Shown: piece by piece, positions 60,166 through 64,000 of the stretch
Numbering within the stretch: position 1 is the stretch's first letter
Layout: the number at the start of each line of letters is the position of its first letter
Assembly (NCBI GenBank): GCA_022495005.1
Contig: JAGYXB010000518.1
Span: forward strand, 124,001-188,000
Reading direction: 5' to 3'
Source of the DNA: Rhyacophila brunnea
Taxonomy: Eukaryota; Arthropoda; Insecta; Trichoptera; Rhyacophilidae
DNA: 64,000 nucleotides
The notes under the pieces: generated by a model
What the model was told of the DNA's origin: nothing
Seen by the model: only the letters and a program-made list of their open reading frames with translations
Databases searched by the model: none
Made by a program: the position numbers and the translations under genes

Positions 60166-60355
60166 TAAATCAAATTTTGGAATCAAACTAGTCAAAGTGC
60201 CGCTCCTTACAATCGTCAGCATCAAATTGTATTGAAAATCGTTATCTACTCCTACTGCGTGTTATTATTTCGGTATGTTATACACAAAAACATGTTTTAC
60301 AAAATATTGTGTACATGATCACATATATTCATACTAATATAATATAATATATTCT

Positions 60356-60392
60356 CCTTCCTCGCCAACTATATTATAGTTGGCGAGGAAGG
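60356..60392. repeat. Perfect palindrome, 18-bp arms, 1-bp centre
   Basis: CCTTCCTCGCCAACTATA is followed by T and then its exact reverse complement. It sits directly at the 5' edge of the retrotransposon relic 60395-60770, suggesting a fold-back repair junction: the relic's GGCGAGGAAGG edge has been copied in inverted orientation. Confidence 0.93.
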
Positions 60393-60394
60393 TA

Positions 60395-60770
60395 CAAACA
60401 CGAACAATGCACGAAAGTGGAACGATTCTGTTGGGCAGGTCATATCCCAAGGATGGAAGACACCCGACCGTCCTGCGGCTCCTCGTCAATATACTATAAG
60501 GAAAATGGACAATCAGGACACCTACCTATACTGCGGTAATTGAAATGTGTAAAAATAATCTCAATATCCCTGAGGCTATATCCCAAGGATGGAAGACACC
60601 CGACCACCCTGCGGGTCCTCGTCAATATACTATAAGGAATATGGACAATCAGGAGACCTACCTATACTGCGGTAACTGAACTGTGTAAAAATAATCTCAA
60701 TATCCCTGAGGCTGTATCGGTGGAGGGAACTCACGATATACAAAGAGGGATATAGGCGACCAAGACCCAC
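60395..60770 (+). pseudogene. Non-LTR retrotransposon C-terminal relic with internal duplication
   Basis: The plus frame reads KVERFCWAGHIPRMEDTR, the R.WAGH..RM.D.R block of ORF2 C-termini. WRELTIYKEGYRRPRPTW near the end fits the closing WR.L block. A 136-bp segment is present twice in tandem (60442-60577, 60578-60713). The sequence differs from the 59830 tail, so it is a separate insertion or family. Confidence 0.65.
60442..60713 (+). repeat. Tandem duplication, 2 x 136 bp
   Basis: Both units run from ATATCCCAAGGATGGAAGAC to TCAATATCCCTGAGGCT with about ten differences. The unit is retrotransposon-derived. Confidence 0.9.
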
Positions 60771-60873
60771 TTGGGTTGTAGTACCAATAATGATGATACT
60801 AATTAAAACTAAATATCGGTCAGGTTTATTTCAGAACTAGATCTAATAATGGACACCAATTAATTACCAGTAT

Positions 60874-60915
60874 ACATTCTCAACTGAGTATGAGAGTATA
60901 CTCAGTTGAGAATGT
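60874..60915. repeat. Perfect palindrome, 18-bp arms, 6-bp loop
   Basis: ACATTCTCAACTGAGTAT, loop GAGAGT, then the exact reverse complement. It lies about 57 bp upstream of the truncated TTAA foldback. Confidence 0.92.
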
Positions 60916-60971
60916 TAAACCTCCCCTGGCTCCTTCCACTCTTCTATGTCCCTAGATCTTCGATACCACTT

Positions 60972-61638
60972 ACACGCGCGTTAACATAATTTTACTCCCT
61001 ACTTTAATTATAGTTTGTCAATTTATGGCTACGGCCGTATGTTGTAGCTTAACCACTGGGGAATGACAAAAGAAATGGCGTATTTCAAAAAAACACTACC
61101 TTATTCTTAGGTCAATAATTATTATAAAGCAATCATTATTCATAAGATGTTTATCACACTTGAATGGTCAAAGACATAGCTTATAATAAGTATCTTTAGA
61201 ATCATCTTCAAATGTGTTAATCTTGCCGATTTTTTGAATAATAAAATGCCTAATTCTTGTCAAATTTGGGATCACAGAGATTATCAATATATTTTTTTAT
61301 CGTGAATATTTTACAAAAATTATCTCGAATAAATTATACTAATGGTTTTATAAATGCGTTTAAAAATTAATAAATGTAAAAAATCTTAACACCACTGCAC
61401 AGTTATGTACCGAAATATGACTATATTCTAAAACATTAGAGCGAGAGGTTTAAAAGAATACTATTTTATGTAACAAAAATACTTTATGCAGTCATCAAAT
61501 GTTTAAAATAAATATAAAGGATAATAAGGCTTCAAAATTATATAAATAGATTATCTACAACGTTTAAGGAGTGTCCATGATCATGGTTTGAAAATACAAT
61601 AAAAACTCAATTTTGACCTTCGACAAGCATGTCCCCCC
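60972..61638 (+). mobile_element. TTAA-flanked foldback element, family 2, copy 3 (right half only)
   Basis: The homology starts exactly at the central palindrome (ACACGCGCGTTAACATAA) and runs to the tip GTCCCCCC, followed by TTAA (61639-61642). The left half is absent. Truncation at the hairpin centre is what breakage or nucleolytic resolution of a cruciform would leave. Identity with the arms of copies 1 and 2 is high by eye. Confidence 0.82.
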
Positions 61639-61642
61639 TTAA

Positions 61643-62225
61643 CGATTGAATTTTATTCTAAAACTAAATATTATAGTATCCAAGGCACTTAACGCTCGAC
61701 AGTCAGAAACAATAAGAAAATTACGCTGACAATAATAACCAGTAACAGATTACCGTAAAAGCACGTTAGGCACGCGCCCTGGGGGACCATAACCAGCCGA
61801 GGCAAGCGAATATAGTGCTAAAAAAATGTCTGAAATATTTTCGGCGTTAGAACGTTTGTCATGCGGAACAATTATTGTTTTCCGGCTTGGGGCATTTTTT
61901 TCTGAATACGATTAATGCTTCCATATTATATTATAAAGGAGAAGGATCATTTTGAAACTTACATTTTTAAAGCCAAAAAAACATAAAAAAAAATGTCCCG
62001 TGATCACCTGAACACACTATGTTTATTGTAATTTATTTTCATGTAAGGTTATACAGAAATATTCAATATAAAAGTAAATTAATAAAATTGTGTAGGCAGG
62101 CACTCGCATTTCACCAAATATAAAAACATACAAGTTTATTTATATTATATTTAAATGTTTCTGTGGTGTAATTATTAATAATATTAATTAAAAGTATACT
62201 TAGCTACCTATCCCATAAGCTCTTG
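61643..62225. other. Unannotated spacer
   Basis: CACGCGCCCTGGGGGACC (61772) is an isolated G+C-rich phrase of unknown origin. Nothing else. Confidence 0.35.
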
Positions 62226-62227
62226 TA

Positions 62228-62431
62228 CTGTCCAACAAGATCTTCTTGGCTACGTGTTAAAACTGTGCTGTGAACTAACAAGCTCCTCCCATTTGTAACC
62301 GCACTTCGATAGAAGCGCCTTCCGGTTAGAGACGAGTTGTCCACGTGTTAAAACTGTGAACTAACAAGCTCCTCCTGCGTTTAACCGCACTACCGACTTA
62401 TGGTTATTGCCTGGATCTTCTTGTCGGACAG
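62228..62431. mobile_element. Small TA-flanked MITE, 204 bp
   Basis: CTGTCCAACAAGATCTTCTTGG and the inverted right end CTGTCCGACAAGAAGATCC (compared over their first ~13 bases) form short TIRs. TA flanks both (62226-62227, 62432-62433), as in Tc1/mariner. Inside, CGTGTTAAAACTGTG...AACTAACAAGCTCCTCC occurs twice in direct orientation. Confidence 0.7.
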
Positions 62432-62433
62432 TA

Positions 62434-63394
62434 AAAGATACATTTATTAGTACAACAGCTTTCCGGACTTGACAAAGTCACAAAATTGGCAATCTATTCG
62501 CTCGTTAAAACACGGGCCGTTACTGTTTTAGCCGCTGTAAAGACGGTAAAACTAAAAGGTAAGTACTATGTAATGCACTTTTTACTTACACATATTGGCC
62601 AATTATGGAACAAAATAGGAAAAGTAATTTCGACTGCGGCGCTATAGAAATAAGCGTACATATAAGTACCCAGATACGTAGGCCACACTTGAAAATTTTT
62701 CATTCTATTTTTGAATTCAGAATAAGTAGACATTTTTTGTATACGATTTAATATTGAAACTTCGTAGGGATGGCATTGTTTTATGGGACATCACTGACTG
62801 ATATAATGAAAAAAAAATATTGTAATAGCAACAACAATAAAAAGTATATGGTCAGATGGAGGGTTATATTAACGGATTTCTACGGGGAATGCGTGCTAGC
62901 CATTCGCCCAACACATCCCATCCTTACACTGGAGCGAACAAGATACATTTTTAGCCCACCTCGAAACCCAAGACCACCGTGGTACACATAACATATCATA
63001 GTATTAACGAAAATTTTAAATCAAAATTACTTTGCGTTGGTATCAATCTAAAAAAATACGACACGATGCATAGTTATCCAAGGATTATTAAAAAAGAATA
63101 TAAAATTCTATAACAAAATCTTTAACACCAATACAAAAACCATCGTTGAGGGTGATTTTTTTAACAAGAATAGAAAAAAACTTTGATAGCGATAAAGTTT
63201 TGGTCGTGGGGTGGGCGGCCATAATGTCGGTGCTTAGGAGCCCGAAAAGGTCTTAATCCGCCAATGATAATACAATTTCGTACCATTTTCCGACCATAAC
63301 ACATGTGGTAGAATGAATAGAATATATTTTAACATTAACCTAATATAGTCAAGAGACGAGTATATTATTACCAACATTAGGTCATTCTTTCAAA
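62434..63394. other. Unannotated spacer
   Basis: A 73-codon plus frame (62770-62991) ends in a Pro/Arg-rich stretch and is not recognised. Nothing else. Confidence 0.35.
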
Positions 63395-63706
63395 TTATTT
63401 AGCTTTAACAACAATGTCTATCCAATGAGGTTTGATTGAATATGGACAAGTTGTCAGAAATAAAAAACGTACATTGCCAACCTCAAGTTTGGGCAAACTT
63501 TCTTCGTAACGATATAAAATCTCATTGGCTGAAAGCAAATCTATACTAATCAGTCGATACCTATTTGGCTGTAGGTAAGTATGCGGTTTACGCCGACCAA
63601 TGATGGCCCCAAATGCTTTACGAACTGTCAGAAATTGTGTACGCATCAAATCTATGTGAATTTGGCTAACTATATATCTTATATAATATAGTATATGGTA
63701 AATCAA
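63395..63706 (-). CDS. Hypothetical coding fragment, up to 103 codons
   Basis: A minus-strand frame ending at 63395-63397. Its C-terminal ~55 residues (YRLISIDLLSANEILYRYEE, SLPKLEVGNVRFLFL, PHWIDIVVKAK) have a balanced, protein-like composition, while the N-terminal part is A+T-driven. A CTTACCTACAG acceptor-like string precedes the better-looking part (about 63560-63570), so it could be a terminal exon of a gene whose body lies beyond the window. No family recognised, and chance or transposon origin is not excluded. Confidence 0.25.
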   Translation of the reverse strand: MIYHILYYIRYIVSQIHIDLMRTQFLTVRKAFGAIIGRRKPHTYLQPNRYRLISIDLLSANEILYRYEESLPKLEVGNVRFLFLTTCPYSIKPHWIDIVVKAK

Positions 63707-64000
63707 TGGGCCGGGCCTATCAAACTAAAAAACACGCAAAAATCATTTTCTAAGGGATATCATTAATGTTTTTCTGGTACAATGTGTTTTCGCATTTTAC
63801 ACGGTACCTTACCTATGTGATATACCGCACGAAAACAGTCTGAATTGTATTTGCGTACTAATTTTTCTAAATTGAGAGAGCATATTGCAGTGGACTTATC
63901 TATGTCGTTTGTATAATACAATAAAAAAAACTAACATTTAAGACGACGTAATGTGGAAAACAAGGGAAAGACAGAAAAAATAGCCAGGTAAGTAATTTAG
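63707..64000. other. Unannotated end of window
   Basis: No feature recognised. The last bases include CAGGTAAGTAA (63987 on), a strong splice-donor-like string on the plus strand with no assignable exon. Confidence 0.3.

Overview
This window looks like nuclear DNA from an arthropod, most likely an insect. The DNA is strongly A+T-rich, and a (TTAGG)n array, the canonical arthropod telomere motif, lies at 3341-3390. The tRNA-derived SINEs and the hAT, piggyBac-like, pogo-like and RTE-like relics fit the same picture. The style resembles a sternorrhynchan (aphid-like) genome, but that is an impression and not a measured result. No bacterial features are present: there are no operons, no long ORFs and no Shine-Dalgarno-led genes.

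I find no intact host protein-coding gene, rRNA gene or confidently functional tRNA gene in 64 kb. The longest stop-free stretches lie mostly inside inverted repeats or transposon relics. The window is best read as intergenic or long-intron DNA built from nested transposable elements. Many of these can be delimited to the base because their terminal inverted repeats (TIRs) and target-site duplications (TSDs) survive. A few spots look like short 5' exons, a promoter or coding fragments, and they are listed with low confidence.

Layout. 0-4 kb: a hAT-type MITE (129-611), then a three-level nest in which a 2.15 kb LTR element with 447-bp LTRs sits in a (TTAGG)n tract inside a TIR element with an 8-bp TSD (1091-3469). 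5-9 kb: small hAT and TTAA-flanked MITEs. 9-12 kb: a tRNA SINE and a broken non-LTR reverse transcriptase. 16-28 kb: SINE relics, a TTAA MITE, a non-LTR tail and a 700-bp hairpin element (25821-26521). 28-36 kb: sparse MITEs and SINE relics. 36-45 kb: a 1.2-kb TTAA-flanked foldback, two hAT relics with transposase C-termini, another TTAA MITE and a 1.5-kb foldback with a 9-bp TSD (42791-44323). 44-53 kb: two SINEs (one with a 15-bp perfect TSD), a hAT relic and a pogo-like element. 53-62 kb: a second full TTAA foldback inserted in an older hairpin, a 1.07-kb TIR element, RTE-like tails, long perfect palindromes and a half copy of the TTAA foldback. 62-64 kb: a 204-bp TA-flanked MITE and a weak coding candidate.

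Almost all structure here is mobile-element structure. The dominant theme is foldback (hairpin) DNA elements from at least two target-site classes (TTAA and 9 bp), plus two distinct TTAA-flanked families with three copies each.
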